Assembly (NCBI GenBank): GCA_963169105.1
Contig: OY720642.1
Span: 75,556,716-75,620,715 of the forward strand
Reading direction: 5' to 3'
Source: Ceriagrion tenellum
Lineage: Eukaryota > Arthropoda > Insecta > Odonata > Coenagrionidae
DNA: 64,000 nucleotides
Made by a program: the position numbers and the translations under genes. This document shows, one piece after another, positions 11,658 through 23,506 of this stretch; position 1 is the stretch's first letter, and every line of letters starts with the position of its first letter. Below the pieces are notes generated by a model. The model was not told where the DNA came from, made no database searches, and saw only the letters and a list, made by a program, of their open reading frames with translations.

Positions 11658-12125
11658 GTCTGGTCTATGAACTGGAGCAGTGGTCTTCCTCTGGCCCTTT
11701 TTCCGTTAACGCGTCCCTCTAGGATTGTCAATAGGATCCCCCCATGTCTCATTATATGCCCCATAAGTTAGACTCTTCTGTCAACGATCGATTGCCATAA
11801 GCTTCTTTTCTCCTTCATTTCATTTAGTATTTCTTCGTTTGATATTCAATCTGTCCACTTAATTTTAAGTATACGTCTATAACACCATAGTTCGAATGAG
11901 TTTAGACTCTTCTTACCCTCCTGCCCCAGAGTCCACGTTTGACAGCCATATAATGCCACACTCCATATGTAAGCTTTGAGAAACCTTTTCCTAATATCTA
12001 GGCTGTTGCTTTTGAATGTTAAAATTTTACTCTTTTTATGGAAAGCCGCTTTTGCTTACATTTCCCATACTACCGAAATATCCGTTCCTAATCAGTAATC
12101 ATCAACCTCATTCAGACCACAGTAA
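11658..12125 (-). mobile_element. LINE reverse transcriptase C-terminal fragment (RTE/CR1-like)
   Basis: The minus-strand translation, with a few stops, gives KAAFHKKS..., ALYGCQTWTL, NSFELWCYRRILKIKWTD, a degenerate SNEEIL block and GKRARGRPLLQFIDQ. These match the usual C-terminal region following the RT palm in RTE- and CR1-like LINEs. It differs from family B (LYGSETW) and from family D. Stops make it a pseudogene; no 3' tail was identified. Confidence 0.75.
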
Positions 12126-12715
12126 TTTTTTCAGAATCAGAACAAAATCTTCCGACGTGGAGTTTTAAATGTCCCGCATGAAATAAAATGAGGTCAGTTG
12201 CTGACAGATATTCGTTTTTAATTACTGAGCTTTTCAGTCAAGTAAAGTCATATTTTGTTGCGCCATTAATTATGCAATATTGATTCTTACTTCTTACAGC
12301 TGGAGGAATTAAAACTAATAATGCGAATATGATCTAGAATATGACGAAGGAACTATCTCGCTCAGACTACCTTAAAAGGTCCTCAATTCATAAATACGGA
12401 AAATCATTTTAAACGCCATTGGTTTGATGCATGTATCTCATCATCATTAGGCAAATGAGCTAAAACATACTTCTTTTACATTCATTAAAAAATTTTGTTG
12501 ACGTACCTTCTTATACCCGCTTCTCATGTTTTCCTTATCCCTCTCAAAATCCTCTTCTCCTATTCCTCCACAACATTCGTCTTCCATACACTACTCCTCA
12601 GAAAGCTCCCTCCTCCAGAAATATTGGGTATACCTATAAGAAAGCTCCTATACACCCTTTTCTGTCTTATGTGGATGCAGTAAAGCTCTCATTCCCTGAG
12701 CAGCTGAGTGGTAGT

Positions 12716-12758
12716 ATAAACCTCTGAGTAGCTCATTACGCTACTCAGAAGTTTATAT
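12716..12758. repeat. Short inverted repeat (stem-loop)
   Basis: tataaacctctgagtag pairs with ctactcagaagtttata (16 of 17) around a 9-base loop. No flanking context explains it. The following 12,760-13,800 is plain AT-rich DNA without a recognised feature. Confidence 0.6.
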
Positions 12759-13799
12759 TGATAATCTAGCGGGACAATGGTAATTTTCATAGCTTCCGGA
12801 GAAATGGTCGCTCCGAATGTTGTTATATCGTCCCTTAATTGCTTTTTCGTTATTTAAAGTACGAGCAGGGACTTAATCATGTATAATCATGTTGAAAAGT
12901 CGTTATGTTATCCTTGCTGATCCAGACGTTGTATGACCCATGATGACCTATGATCAAGATGTTGTATGTAATATATGAGTGTTTACAAGTACCTACCACC
13001 AATTTTAAGAGGAAAGAACCATAACTCCTAAGAGGTTATTTTAGCAAACGGTATGTGGTAGGTAATGCTTAGCGAGATATTGTTTTCAAATTGGAGCGCT
13101 TTTAAGTCCTAGATTTATACAACTAGTCTCAGTCTTTGTACCTCCTCTTTTCCCCCCTTCAAATTTTAAATTGACATAAAAAATACATGTTGAGATAGAA
13201 TTCCAAAGCCCAAAGATTATGTAGTAAAGTCTATAGAGTTTTATACATTTCGAGCAGTTCTTGCGCATATTTGCACCCATTGCGAGAAATCCCGTGTGCT
13301 GTGCGCTGATCAGTAAGGTGGGCATGAAGAAGTGGAGTGAGTGAAGGAAAAGGATGGAGGGAAGGAGAGGTTGACAACGAGAGAGTGTGGCAGGGGAGCC
13401 AATCTACTTCGCGAGTACACAAGTCTAACAGGCAAGTGATTAAAAACTCTTCATCAGCGTACTGTAAAAGGGAATCAGTCTTGAGGTCTCGTAGCATGAT
13501 GAGTCAAAACGGGACGGCAGAAAGTTGTTACTCATCCCAAATACCGAAGTACATGTGCTGTTAATCATTTAACGAGGATTTACTCTGCACAATCTTCCTC
13601 CCCTATTTTGTAGGACTCTGAAAGTTTAATGGCCAATGTCTCGAAATTGTCCTCTGCGCAGTGCCACGAGCTTATGCTGGAGTTGTACATAGAAACCAAG
13701 GTCGTAATTAAAGTTGCTCGTATTTTTGGGATACTGATTATCCCTATCAATAAAATTAATTAATCAATTGACATATAATAAAATGAATTTAAGAAACGC

Positions 13800-14560
13800 G
13801 TCACTCAGTAAAATTTAACTGTTATTTTTTATTTAACGACCCTAGAAGGACCACGAAAATTATTTTAAAGCTAACCCGTGTCGGTTTTAATAAAAAGTAG
13901 TGTAATTTTACCAAATAAATTTTTTTTATCGTTATCAGGTTCTTCAGCATAGAGTCTGCTAATCTGATAAATAAAATAAATTTATTCAATGACACGTCGC
14001 CTGAAACTCCTGATGATATGATATTGTTTATTCTTCCATCAAATAATGTACACAACTACATTAACATCAAATATGAAAGATTTAGGTAGTCTTTAAGGTT
14101 ATTCCTGAGGTAAGACTACCTTCAAAAACAAAAACATGCGTTACCCAGACAAAAAATTGAACAAAACACTATGCGTACATGACATTATATAATACAGTCT
14201 CTAATGGACAGCAACATAAGACAAAAATACCACTATGCGTTGAGCAGATTATATATATATATACTAGTCTCTAATAAACAAAAGCAGTCAATTTTTAATT
14301 CTTAGAATAGAGTATCAATGTTTTTTTTGTGTAAACAGCCAAGTTTTAACTAAACGAAGAAACTTTGTGAAAACATTTTCTCTTTTTATAATTTCAGGCA
14401 GTGCATTGAAAACCTTTGCACCCATGTACATATTTCATTAGTATGATCCTTTCTCCAGCGACCTATATCTTTGATTTATGATAGATTATTGAAAGGATGC
14501 ATGTGAGTCACAAATGGTGATTTAACTCATTATTAAATAATCGTTGCGAGCCACGTGCGA
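13800..14560 (-). mobile_element. LINE remnant: RT C-terminus and 3' region
   Basis: Between about 14,290 and 14,420 the minus strand translates to YMGAKVFNALPEIIKRENVF and then KTWLFTQKKH-like residues. This is the usual last block of Jockey/CR1-type reverse transcriptases (G-x-K-x-x-N-x-L-P). The sequence from 13,800 to 14,290 would be its 3' UTR; it has no confident end. Strongly decayed. Confidence 0.5.
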
Positions 14561-14734
14561 TTCTTTGCCACCTTGAATGTGACCCTTCCACAAAATGCCA
14601 CGAGCGGGCGCGCGCATACTAAATTATATAAATAAATTATATCGTTATTGAGTGTGATATCAAGTTTTATTCATATAGTTTAGCTAAGACTTAAAACTTT
14701 CAGCAAAGTTTATTCAGTAAATCTTCAGGAGCGT

Positions 14735-14830
14735 TGTGTAGTGAAAGAAAATGCAGAGTCGAGAATTGAGAAAGGTATTTTGAGATGGTTTGAACACATA
14801 GAGAGAAACGAAAGAAGATAGACGAAACAA
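14735..14830 (+). mobile_element. Diverged family-B-like LINE scrap
   Basis: The plus-strand translation contains ESRIEKGILRWFEHIERNER, clearly related to the ERSVLRWFGHVERMDESR block of family B but more diverged. Only about 95 bases can be recognised. Confidence 0.5.
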
Positions 14831-14869
14831 GGATATTTCATCTAAGGATAATTTTTTATTTATTTTTCG

Positions 14870-15167
14870 TTTACCCAAAAACAAATTCTAAACTTTCAAG
14901 AGCAAGCAGCCATTTCTTTAGTCATTTTAATAATGTAAACTCATTTTTATGACCTTTTAGAGTAGGTGGTAACATATTGTATACTTTAGGTCCAATGTGA
15001 ACATAAAATCTTTTAAATATAGATAGGCAAACCATTTGTAGTTGAAACAGCATATTTCTACGACCACCTCCAATATGCGGTTTATCAAACCAGGTAGAAT
15101 TGTTGCCAGTTCTCGAGAAGAACGTCCTTAGTACGCTATAAATGTACACATTTCTCATGGGGAGCAC
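14870..15167 (-). mobile_element. LINE RT C-terminal fragment
   Basis: An 81-codon minus-strand frame (14,922-15,167) contains YVHIGPKVYNMLPPTLKGHK, the G-P-K-x-x-N-x-L-P signature at the end of many Jockey/CR1-type reverse transcriptases. It is broken at its 5' side exactly by the TTAA-flanked element that starts at 15,174. Confidence 0.6.
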
Positions 15168-15173
15168 CTTTAA

Positions 15174-15774
15174 GGCGACGCATCACACCCGCTCGACAGG
15201 TCGGATTTGTGATGATTTCCGACCCCAGATTTTTTGTTTAAGTCTTACGTCATCAACTTGAAATTTTTATAGTATAAAGAATAGACCTTTGCCAAGGGAG
15301 GCTCGTATCTGAAACATGAAAGTTTTATCCCGGAGCATAATTAAACCATCGGGAAATCGGAAAGATGTAGGGTATATTTTTATAAAAATTATTATTATTA
15401 TTATTGACATATCTAAAACTAATGGAGATGTGTCAATCCCTCCTCTATCTAAATGCTAAGTAACAGCCGTCACGGTTGTAAGATATAATCTGTAATTGGT
15501 ATATTTCAACAAGCTACCTGAATGGTTTTCTGCCATGATGTGCTCGGACGGTGATGCAATTAGTTCAGTCTTCTTTCACAGATCTTATATAAGCGCTGCT
15601 TGTACTTACGCGCCGGAGACTTGGCTACAACTTACCGACGACTGTTGCCTTGTGCGAGAGTTATTCTGGAGTAGGAGACTCTTGACGCTAAAAACGCCTC
15701 GATCGGGTGCGAGTGACGCCATATTGTGAATTTTCGACAGAAATTTTCCTTACCGAAGGGTATGATGCGTCCTC
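15174..15774. mobile_element. TTAA-flanked inverted-repeat element (piggyBac-like MITE)
   Basis: Ends GGCGACGCATCACACCC and GGGTATGATGCGTCCTC are imperfect inverted repeats (14 of 17), each bordered by TTAA (15,170-15,173 and 15,775-15,778). TTAA duplication is typical of piggyBac elements, although the end bases are not the usual CC-type. It carries an (ATT)n microsatellite near 15,390 and no transposase; open frames inside (15,496-15,931, both strands) have no known domain. Confidence 0.6.
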
Positions 15775-16393
15775 TTAAGCTGCAAAATAAGGAAAAACTG
15801 GGGTGACATTTGCGTCTTCTTTCCGTCATTTCGTCATTAGAGGTGGAATTTTGCACGTTGATGTATAGTAGTATGGCAGTGGTAACGATAAATAATTGTC
15901 TTTTCATTTTTAAAAATATACATGTAATCATTAATAGCCCTTAATCATTTTATACGCTTCATTTGGAATTTAATTTGTTATGGGAGGAAATAATTACGAA
16001 ATCCCGGGCCGATGTTTCAAAATTACTCCAAAATTTTGGTTCGTGTTTCAATTTTCTTAAGCAAACAGGCTATTAGCGTATTTTTCACCGTTGTTCGAGT
16101 CGCGTTCATTTTCATAAATTTTCACCTTTAAAACACTTAAATACGAGGAAATCGTTCGTAATTGGTTTCTACGGTCCGAACCCGACGGCCATCACGCAAT
16201 GGACGAACGCATTAGCATCTTGCGTGGGATCGTCTTTGCCATGCGTTAATCGCTCTGCTGATCTGCCCAATTTTTATCCTCCCTGCGTGTTCAGACACCG
16301 TTCTCAGGCGGAGGTTAGCCAATCGACTCTGTTCTAAGGATTGTTTTCGATCAGTATCATTCATAACTCATAAATACAAAACATATGCGGCAC

Positions 16394-16980
16394 AGCATTA
16401 AATAAACTAGGTTTTGTTAAGCGTATAATAGCAAGGTACTCGGATGAAAAAGTGAAAGAGAGATGCTACTTCGCTCTGATTAGGCCACACCTCGGGTACG
16501 CCGCGAGCTATTGGGACCCTGGTCATAAAGATTTAACAAAAAAAATAATAAAATAAAAAGAAAAGCAGCGAGCTTCGTTTAAAACTGCTACGAGCCCATA
16601 TATAGTGTCTCACAACCTTTAGAGGGATTAAAGTGGGAGCCTCTAGAGACTCGGAGGCTACACGCTAGGCTTAGGTTACTTGACAAATTCAGAATTGATG
16701 TTTTTCAGAGCCACACAGAGAATATTATCATAACACACCACCACTCCTCAAGGTCTGACAAGAGTGATAAAATGAGATACCTTACCAAACAGATAGATAC
16801 AAAAACTCGTTCTTTCGATCACAATAAAAACTGAGCTCCATAAAATACACTCCTATAATACATGTCACCATTTCACCTCCCAAAAAATTACATATTTACA
16901 CGGCTGGTGACCTAACACCTCTGCCACACACCCATGTGGCAGCTTGCGGGGTATTTTGTATATGTAGATGTAAATATGCC
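16394..16980 (+). mobile_element. LINE family A, 3' end, longest copy
   Basis: Translation reads GFVKRIIARYSDEKVKERCY, then FALIRPHLGYAASYWDPGHK, then a frame-broken WEPLETRRLHARLRLLE region and the family 3' UTR with ctgccacacacccatgtggc. The first two motifs are the thumb/C-terminal region of CR1/Jockey-like reverse transcriptases. Stops and frameshifts are frequent. The 5' edge matches that of the copy at 25,850 to within a few bases, which may mark a common truncation point. Confidence 0.85.
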
Positions 16981-17624
16981 CTTTCTCTTTTCACGGTCCT
17001 CATTCCAACAAAAACATTGCCTTGCTAAAAAACTGTATATTTTTTTAGTTTTTCAGTTCGAGATAATCCTCTTGATTGATGAAAGATCGTAGAATTTAAA
17101 TGGGAAGAAGTACAAAACAAATTTCTGATTATGATTAAAAGGTTCATCCCATAGTGACCTTTAAAATGCATCGCATTATTGGCAGTTTATGAAAATTTTT
17201 ATGTACCCATCAATTGCACAAAACTTACAGTAGTAGGGTAACAGGTTTCCTATCTTTATAAGGTTCTTATTATTTTTTAAATTTAACCTGAGTTTCAATA
17301 ATACAAATATACGATATATAGAAGGCTGTAAATGTACACCACCATATATGGCCGGATATAGGTTCAAGTTGATTTACGTCGGAGAGAAAAAAACTGGATT
17401 CGTTGCATACGTTAATAAATTCTCCAAAAATTATTTGCAAAATGGACTCTCATTTCTGGAATATGAAATTTATCAACCACAAATGGATAGGTTATGGTAA
17501 GGATGTCTTTTACAAAACTATCCTCGTAATACTTTTTGCATTGATTATTTTACTTGAGCAATTATTTCCTTATAACCGAATATAAGCACGTGTCTTTCTA
17601 CACACTTTTGGCTGACTTGATATT

Positions 17625-18155
17625 TTATAAGCTTTGTTGTATGGTAGTAAAACATGGGTATGTCAGGATAGACATAAGAGTAGAATAAACGCCGTAGGTA
17701 TGAGTTATCTAAGGAGTGTTTGCGGCAAAAATAGGATGGACAGGGTCAGGAATGAGTGGGTAATAAATGAATGTGGGTTAGATGCTCCAGTAATGGACAT
17801 ATATGAATGGAGTGTGCTTCGTTGGTTTGGCCATGTTGAGGGAATGGATGAGAGTCGAATAACGAAACAGATCTATGAGAGTAAAATGAATGATGGGAGA
17901 GGTAGAGGTAGGCCGAGAAAAGTATGGTTGAATATGGTTAAGGAAATTCTTAGGAGGAGGAGTCTTTAAAACAGGAGGGCGTGCATGAAACAGTGCATGG
18001 GGGAAAATGAAGCAAAGGAGGTTTTCATGGGTAGGTCAGTATGGAGGAAATTATTGAAGCAGAGTTAGGTGTACAAATATGTATTTATGAGTGAAACTTT
18101 GTAACCATGTCTACCCCGGAAGGAACGGCGTGATTGATACGCATGTAAGTATGTA
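17625..18155 (+). mobile_element. LINE family B, 3' fragment, copy 3
   Basis: A 111-codon frame (17,634-17,969) starts at LYGSKTWVCQDRHKSRINAV and continues through RVRNEWVINECGLDAPVMD, YEWSVLRWFGHVEGMDESRI and GRGRGRPRKVWLNMVKEILR. One stop after that block interrupts the remaining RACMKQCMG...VWRKLLKQS end. The 3' UTR ends in cggaaggaacggcgtgattg and a TATG-like tail. 5'-truncated. Confidence 0.85.
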
Positions 18156-18317
18156 TGTACATTATAATAATTTGAAAAGCATATTTTCGCATTTGAAGAA
18201 AGCCTATAGATATTACATCGAATTTTTTTACAATATACATCCAGTGCTACAAGCCTCCGTGTTATAATATCATAAAATTACCAAGAAACGAGTATTGTAA
18301 CGTGTGTTGTGATATGC

Positions 18318-18322
<5 letters not shown>

Positions 18323-18395
<73 letters not shown>
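18323..18395. repeat. (TA)n microsatellite
   Basis: About 36 uninterrupted TA units, directly at the 5' truncation point of the LINE fragment that follows. Confidence 0.95.
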
Positions 18396-18399
<4 letters not shown>

Positions 18400-19275
18400 T
18401 GATGATCATAGATGACATCTGCAACTGTCCAATACTGGACCAGGTAGAAAAATATATCTATCTTGGTGTGACAATAGATGATCATTTCAAATTTCCACAC
18501 CATATTGACAAAATAAATAAAAAAATATGAATTGTAGCATATCAAATATTTATGCTGAAAGACATTGCACTGTCAAACATAAGGTTAATGATGTATTTTG
18601 CTATGCATGAGAGTATATTGAGATATAGAATCACAGTTTGGGAAATCGCGTCCAACATACTGTTAAACACAATAATTTGAAACCGGAAGAGAATACTGAT
18701 ATTAATTGATGAGAATGGATTATTATACTGAAGGTGTATTGACTTAAAATCACTATATGCAAAATACACAGTTTTAACAGTATATAAATTGCAAAAATTG
18801 TTAATCGTAGTGTAAAACAAAGAGTACAAAATTCCTTGAAACAATGACCATTGTATGTTTAAACGAAATACTTCTACGTTGGGAACACACTATTATAACA
18901 ATTAATATGGCTAACGTTTGGCCAAACATATGAAACCAAGTACCTTTAATTGTATGCCTAAGCAACTACATAATCTAAAATGTTTGGCAGAAATAAAGAA
19001 AAAGGACAAATAATGGTTAATTAGCGAAATTAGGTATGTGCAATCTCTTATAATAATCTGTTATATTTATGGCCAAGGTATATTTTCCATTATTTTCTTT
19101 TGACAGGTTTTTTTAACTTTTTCAATGTCTTTATATTGGTTGAGCGGCATGTTAAAATTACATAAACTTATGTAATTTTAACATGCCGCTCTGTATGAAT
19201 AAAATAAAACCTCCTGACAAGCCATGTAGCCTAGAAGGACCAAGGGTTTATATATGAAATAAAGGCATTATTATT
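18396..19275 (+). mobile_element. LINE family C, RT C-terminus and 3' UTR
   Basis: Translation gives DDICNCPILDQVEKYIYLGV and TIDDHFKFPHHIDKINKKI, then a frame-broken IRLMMYFAMHESILRYRITV region. This is the post-palm part of a Jockey/I-type reverse transcriptase (YLGVxID). The minus-strand copy at 20,128-20,430 is clearly the same family. The 3' UTR includes the hairpin at 19,142-19,191 and ends in gaaataaaggcattattatt. Many stops; not functional. Confidence 0.75.
19142..19191. repeat. Perfect 24-bp stem-loop in a LINE 3' UTR
   Basis: gagcggcatgttaaaattac plus ataa (19,142-19,165) pairs with every base of 19,168-19,191 across a 2-base loop. It lies just upstream of the family C tail. Confidence 0.9.
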
Positions 19276-19367
19276 ATTATTTTTTTAAATTGTGAGCTTT
19301 TTTCTTTGCATATTAATAATGAGTATGACTGTGAAAAGTTTCACCCAAATCTGCACATAAACGAAAG

Positions 19368-20012
19368 TTGCTCCTGCCGCCTTATCATTACGCACTCTTG
19401 CGTCAAAATGTTAAAACGCTGGTCCATCTCTACCTGACATTTCTTACCCCTCTGCTACGTTGCAATTCCTCCCTCCTAGCCGTATTCTTCTGCCCCCTGG
19501 CTGTACTTCACGCGCTCCAATCTTCTCCCCAGTTCCTGCCCCACACTCCCTCCGCGGCCCAGCATATTCCATCTTGCCACATTCATTTTCTACCCTTCTC
19601 CCTCTCTCATTTTCTTCCCACCCTTTCTCTCTCCCTCTCCTCCTCTCCCTCCCTCACTCCAACCCTTTGCCTCGGAGTGTCGAAACAAAGGCAAAAGAGA
19701 GAAAATCGCATCAGGGGCCGTGTTCCCAAAACTGTGGCTTGCCAGAATCCCTTTAGGGGTTTGCTAGGGAAACTTGAGGAATGCGAAGAAAAAAATGGTA
19801 TGTGTCCTCTGATTTATCTTCTTCTGGTTCCAAGCGGCTTACCGCTTTGGGCAAATAACTCATCAAGGTTTTTCGGTCGTGACTTCATTTGGAACGTTTC
19901 CTTGCTTCGCCCATTTCATCCATCAAATACAATTGGGAATAGGTGCAAGATTAGGGGGAACCAGCCATACCCGAATCTATGGTTTCTGTGGAATCTATGG
20001 CTTTTACTTTGA
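19368..20012. other. Pyrimidine-rich, GC-elevated DNA
   Basis: A C+T-rich tract gives the longest open frame in the window (214 codons, plus strand). The product is dominated by Ser, Leu and Pro repeats, with no domain and no exon-like limits. It is treated as compositional rather than coding. Confidence 0.4.
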
Positions 20013-20127
20013 TTTTAACCAAAGACTAATGTTGAACCAACAATAGGCACTGTTCTAAAGTTATGTCTGTCTTTATAATCATTTTCATCAGCATTATTTT
20101 GCTCGAAATAGTCGCATATAGTAATAC

Positions 20128-20430
20128 CTATAGCATAGCAAAATGCATCATTAACCTTATGTCTGCAGGTACAATGTCTTTGAGCATAAATAATTGAAAT
20201 GCTACAATTCTTAATTTTTTATTTATTTTGTCAGTATGGTGTGGAAATTTGAAATGATCATCTATTGTCACACCAAGGTAGGTATATTTTTCTACCTGGT
20301 CCAGTATTGGACAGTTGCAGATGTCATCAAGATTAATGTAGCTATCGTGAATGCAACTGTGGGAAAGCAGTTTTATCTTTACCCATTTCCTTGTATTATC
20401 CATTAAGGATATATTCATAATTGATTTTTT
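20128..20430 (-). mobile_element. LINE family C, RT fragment, minus copy
   Basis: A 96-codon frame contains RKWVKIKLLSHSCIHDSYIN, LDDICNCPILDQVEKYTYLG, VTIDDHFKFPHHTDKINKKL and IVAFQLFMLKDIVPADIRLM. It is about 90 percent like the plus copy at 18.4 kb but extends further 5' in the RT. It is less decayed than that copy and truncated at both ends. Confidence 0.75.
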
Positions 20431-20579
20431 TCCTTTTTATATGATTAAATTATAATCATGCGCATATATATTCAGCCTGTCAAAGTCTATTTGGATCCTT
20501 TTTTTCCCTGTTTCTTAAATTTATTTTAAAATTTCCTAAACTCTATTTCCACTTTTCGGATCGAATATTAATCAAATTA

Positions 20580-20908
20580 AATGATAAAGCAAAAGTATCG
20601 AATAATTAACAGGTATATCGATATCACAGCGGATCAAAGAAATAGCATAGGTCCAAACCACATGTTTGTACCTACTTATTTCACCAGAGACTGATTTACA
20701 CGTTTCCCATCTCTGAATATACAAGAGTTTCCTTGCGGTGATATTTTCTGCAGCCGGTTGCGTATAACAGACAGGTATCACGCAAAGCACCACTCCGAAC
20801 GCATGATATTAAGGGCTAAAAGCATAACTCTGCGCGTAAACGTAGCCTAGCTGGCAAAAAACGAATTTGTTTCACTCGACGGTGGCAGTTGCATGTAGCG
20901 TTTCATAT
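20580..20908 (+). repeat. Interspersed repeat family R, copy 3
   Basis: Full-length partner of 9715-10,040; shared blocks include gcgtataacagacaggtatc and caaagcaccactccgaacgc. Similarity ends near tgcatgtagcgtttcatatt. Confidence 0.65.
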
Positions 20909-21399
20909 TGTTTCTCCTAATAGTAGATCCTAAGTACTAGTTTGTTATGACATACACATTTTGCTGTATTGAATAAACTTAGGCTTAGTACTGCCTTTAA
21001 TATTTTTTTGAATTTCATGTAAATATTCTTTCGGGTAAAATATTACAGGACAAAGCTTTAAACCTGTGCTTTTACAACGTAAAGAAAACCAGTAATAAAA
21101 CTAACTCAAAACTAACCCCGTTGCTATTTCAGCAGCAGATCATGAATTTATAACAAACTAAGCGAAGGGTATAATTTCCTTCTTTCTTAAAACATTATCA
21201 ATTTTATTGTGTCTAATGTTCATATACATGGAAAAATATATTTGGTAAATCAGGTAAACAGCAGAAGTAAGAATTAAGTGAGAATTCGTGCGAAAATTCA
21301 AATGGAAATAATTACGTTGCCAGTTTATCGCAGCATATCGGCTATGTGCTGTAACGAAACCGGAAGTCTGTTCATTCATTCATTGGCCATTCAATCCTA

Positions 21400-21615
21400 G
21401 GATTGATTGACTACATCCCTCTACCCCTCCCTATTTACTGCTAGTTCCCTTAGCTCCTGGTATCTTTCTCTATGCACTGTCTTCATTATTTGGTCCATGA
21501 ACTTATTCCGGGGTCTTACTCTGGCGAATTTTCCCTCAATTTACCTTCAACTATGTTCTTCACAACCCCTGTTGTCTCAGGGCGTGTCCAATCCATGGAA
21601 TTCCGTTATTTAAAC
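21400..21615 (-). mobile_element. LINE family D, C-terminal scrap, copy 1
   Basis: The minus strand reads, across frame breaks, WIGHALRQQGL, RPRNKFMDQIMKTVHRERYQ and ELRELAVNREG. This is the same tail as the better copy at 49.9 kb. Confidence 0.65.
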
Positions 21616-22318
21616 CTATAAACTTTAAAATTCCACTTTCTTAGGCTAGATGTTATAGAACAGAATTTTAAAATGCTGCACGATAAAAGGATATCGTACT
21701 TTCTACTTCATTTTCAATTCTTAGAACACGTGTTTCAATGATGATGACAGTTAGTTAGTTGAGACACGTCTTGTAAGAGTTGAAAATGAGGTATAAATTA
21801 CAATATACTTTGTGAATCATTCTATATACTTGTGTTACATTATAGATGATCATAGCTGAAATATATATTTGGTGTCTCAATGTATATTGCATTTTATACA
21901 AGGTTTTGAACAAGATTATTTCTGCGAAAATTAAAATGGAAATAATTGTGTGAAGAGATGGCATCGCAACACCATTAAGGCAATGTATTCCTGCGTTATA
22001 GTTCATCATTTGTAAACCAATGTAACTTCTAAAAAAGCCGATAACCAGGCAGTATATTTTACACCATTCGAAAGTGTAAGTCTTACTTTTTAATCAGTGG
22101 TAGAATTACGGTGGGTAATCCTGGTACGCCTAAAATAAATGCTAAGTTAATGCATGCGGTGTTATCGTGTTTCTTTCTTGAAGTAATTCTTAATCGTCTA
22201 GATACACTATACTTTATTCGTGGTCTTTATATATGCTCTGAATTGATTTGGAAAACTTTTGTGTCCTTATAAAAACTTTGTTTTTGGATCATTTACGTCA
22301 AGGATATGATATTAAATA

Positions 22319-22506
22319 CAGTGAAACCTGCCTCTGCGGTCACCTACCTTATACGATCGCCTCTTTAAGCGACCGATTTTTGCAGGAATGGAATGAATTC
22401 CACATACACATCTGTAATCTCAATTTACCCTCCTATCAGCGGACACCACCTTAAGAGGTCATTCTCTCAAGGGGCCGGTGGTGGCCGCTTGATACAGGTT
22501 TCAATG
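22319..22506. mobile_element. pogo/Tigger-like MITE
   Basis: 188 bp with inverted ends CAGTGAAACCTG and CAGGTTTCAATG (one mismatch), flanked by TA on both sides (22,317-22,318 and 22,507-22,508). The inner sequence has gcggtcacc and ggtggccgctt words, as in pogo-type ends. A diverged relative lies at 56,817-56,989. No coding sequence. Confidence 0.75.
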
Positions 22507-23365
22507 TAATGGGATATGCTAATAGGTTTTCCGCAAAGTCTCAAAACATTCGCTTCTTCGGAGAATATGGCTATGCTCGTAATCATGAGAAGCCATTGGT
22601 GTGGATTAAAATTTCAGTTTTTCTCAAAAATACTTATTTTGGCTCCGCAGTGGATGGTGTGGCGATTCTCACCATAATGCATTATCCTCAGTTTTACGCA
22701 TATATTTGTATTGCTCATATTTCAGTAAACTGTTTGCAAACGATACCAGTTTTCTTCTGCATTATTGGAATTGCAGTGTGGTATATTTGCCGTGATAGTA
22801 CATTCAACCCCATGCTACAGATGACGTCGTGCGGATATTCGGAGGGGATCCGGGTCATCAGCAAGTTTATCTTGTTGCTGCTTAAAATACAGGCAAGACA
22901 CGATTTTATATCCAAAAATGATATAAGGAGGACTAGGTGTTTAAAAAATAGAGTTTCATTAAAAGCCTCCCTTTTTTAACTCTATATTTTTAAACTCTCA
23001 AATTTTAATTAGGTATAAGTAAAATTTTGAAGAACTTTGAACTAAAATAACGAGGTGCCCTGCTCATTGGTCGTATTGATAAATTATGGATATTATATTC
23101 GAAATTTATTTTTAACCTTAAGCATTTATAAGGAACACGAAGAAAACATAGTAAGATTAATGATATAAAGGCTTATCTTTCATTACAACACTTCGCAGTA
23201 ACTATCGAAATTTAAATTTAAGGCTTTGCGGATAACAGCGATTACCTCAAACACTTTCCTACAAAGTAACCGAAGATAATACTTAAATATTTATAAGATG
23301 TTATTGTGATCAATCGTTATATATTTTAAAAATAAGGATTAATACACAAACCATTTACCATTATA

Positions 23366-23506
23366 GAGTTCAGTTTATTCGGGTTTTTTCCGCGTTGGTT
23401 CATTGTAACGGACAAAAGTTTCGCCAATGTTACAGCTAGCGTCGTCAGGTCCTGAATGAGCTGCAAAGATGAACCAACGCGGGAAAAACACGAATAAACT
23501 GAACTC
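23366..23506. repeat. Foldback with 38-bp arms
   Basis: Arms 23,366-23,403 and 23,469-23,506 are reverse complements with two mismatches. The 65-bp loop carries the hammerhead-like motif of 23,410-23,452 on the minus strand. Confidence 0.8.
23410..23452 (-). other. Hammerhead-like RNA motif, locus 2
   Basis: Minus strand: GGAC, CTGACGA (exact CUGANGA consensus), C, hairpin GCTA-loop-TGGC, GAAAC, TTTT, GTCC. Outer GGAC/GTCC pairs. The GAAAC-TTTT-GTC order would also allow an AC/GT stem III with a GTC triplet, but that competes with the outer stem. Confidence 0.35.

Noticed and set aside
18270..18545. YI-repeat protein frames at the (TA)n tract
   Set aside because: Products of the microsatellite reading through in both directions.
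19368..20012. Longest open frame (214 codons, plus)
   Set aside because: Pyrimidine-rich low-complexity DNA gives a Ser/Leu/Pro-rich product with no domain, and overlapping frames are open too.
22509..22979. 156-codon plus-strand frame just after the pogo-like MITE
   Set aside because: No recognised domain, no repeat partner and a minus-strand frame over the same DNA; not supportable as a gene.
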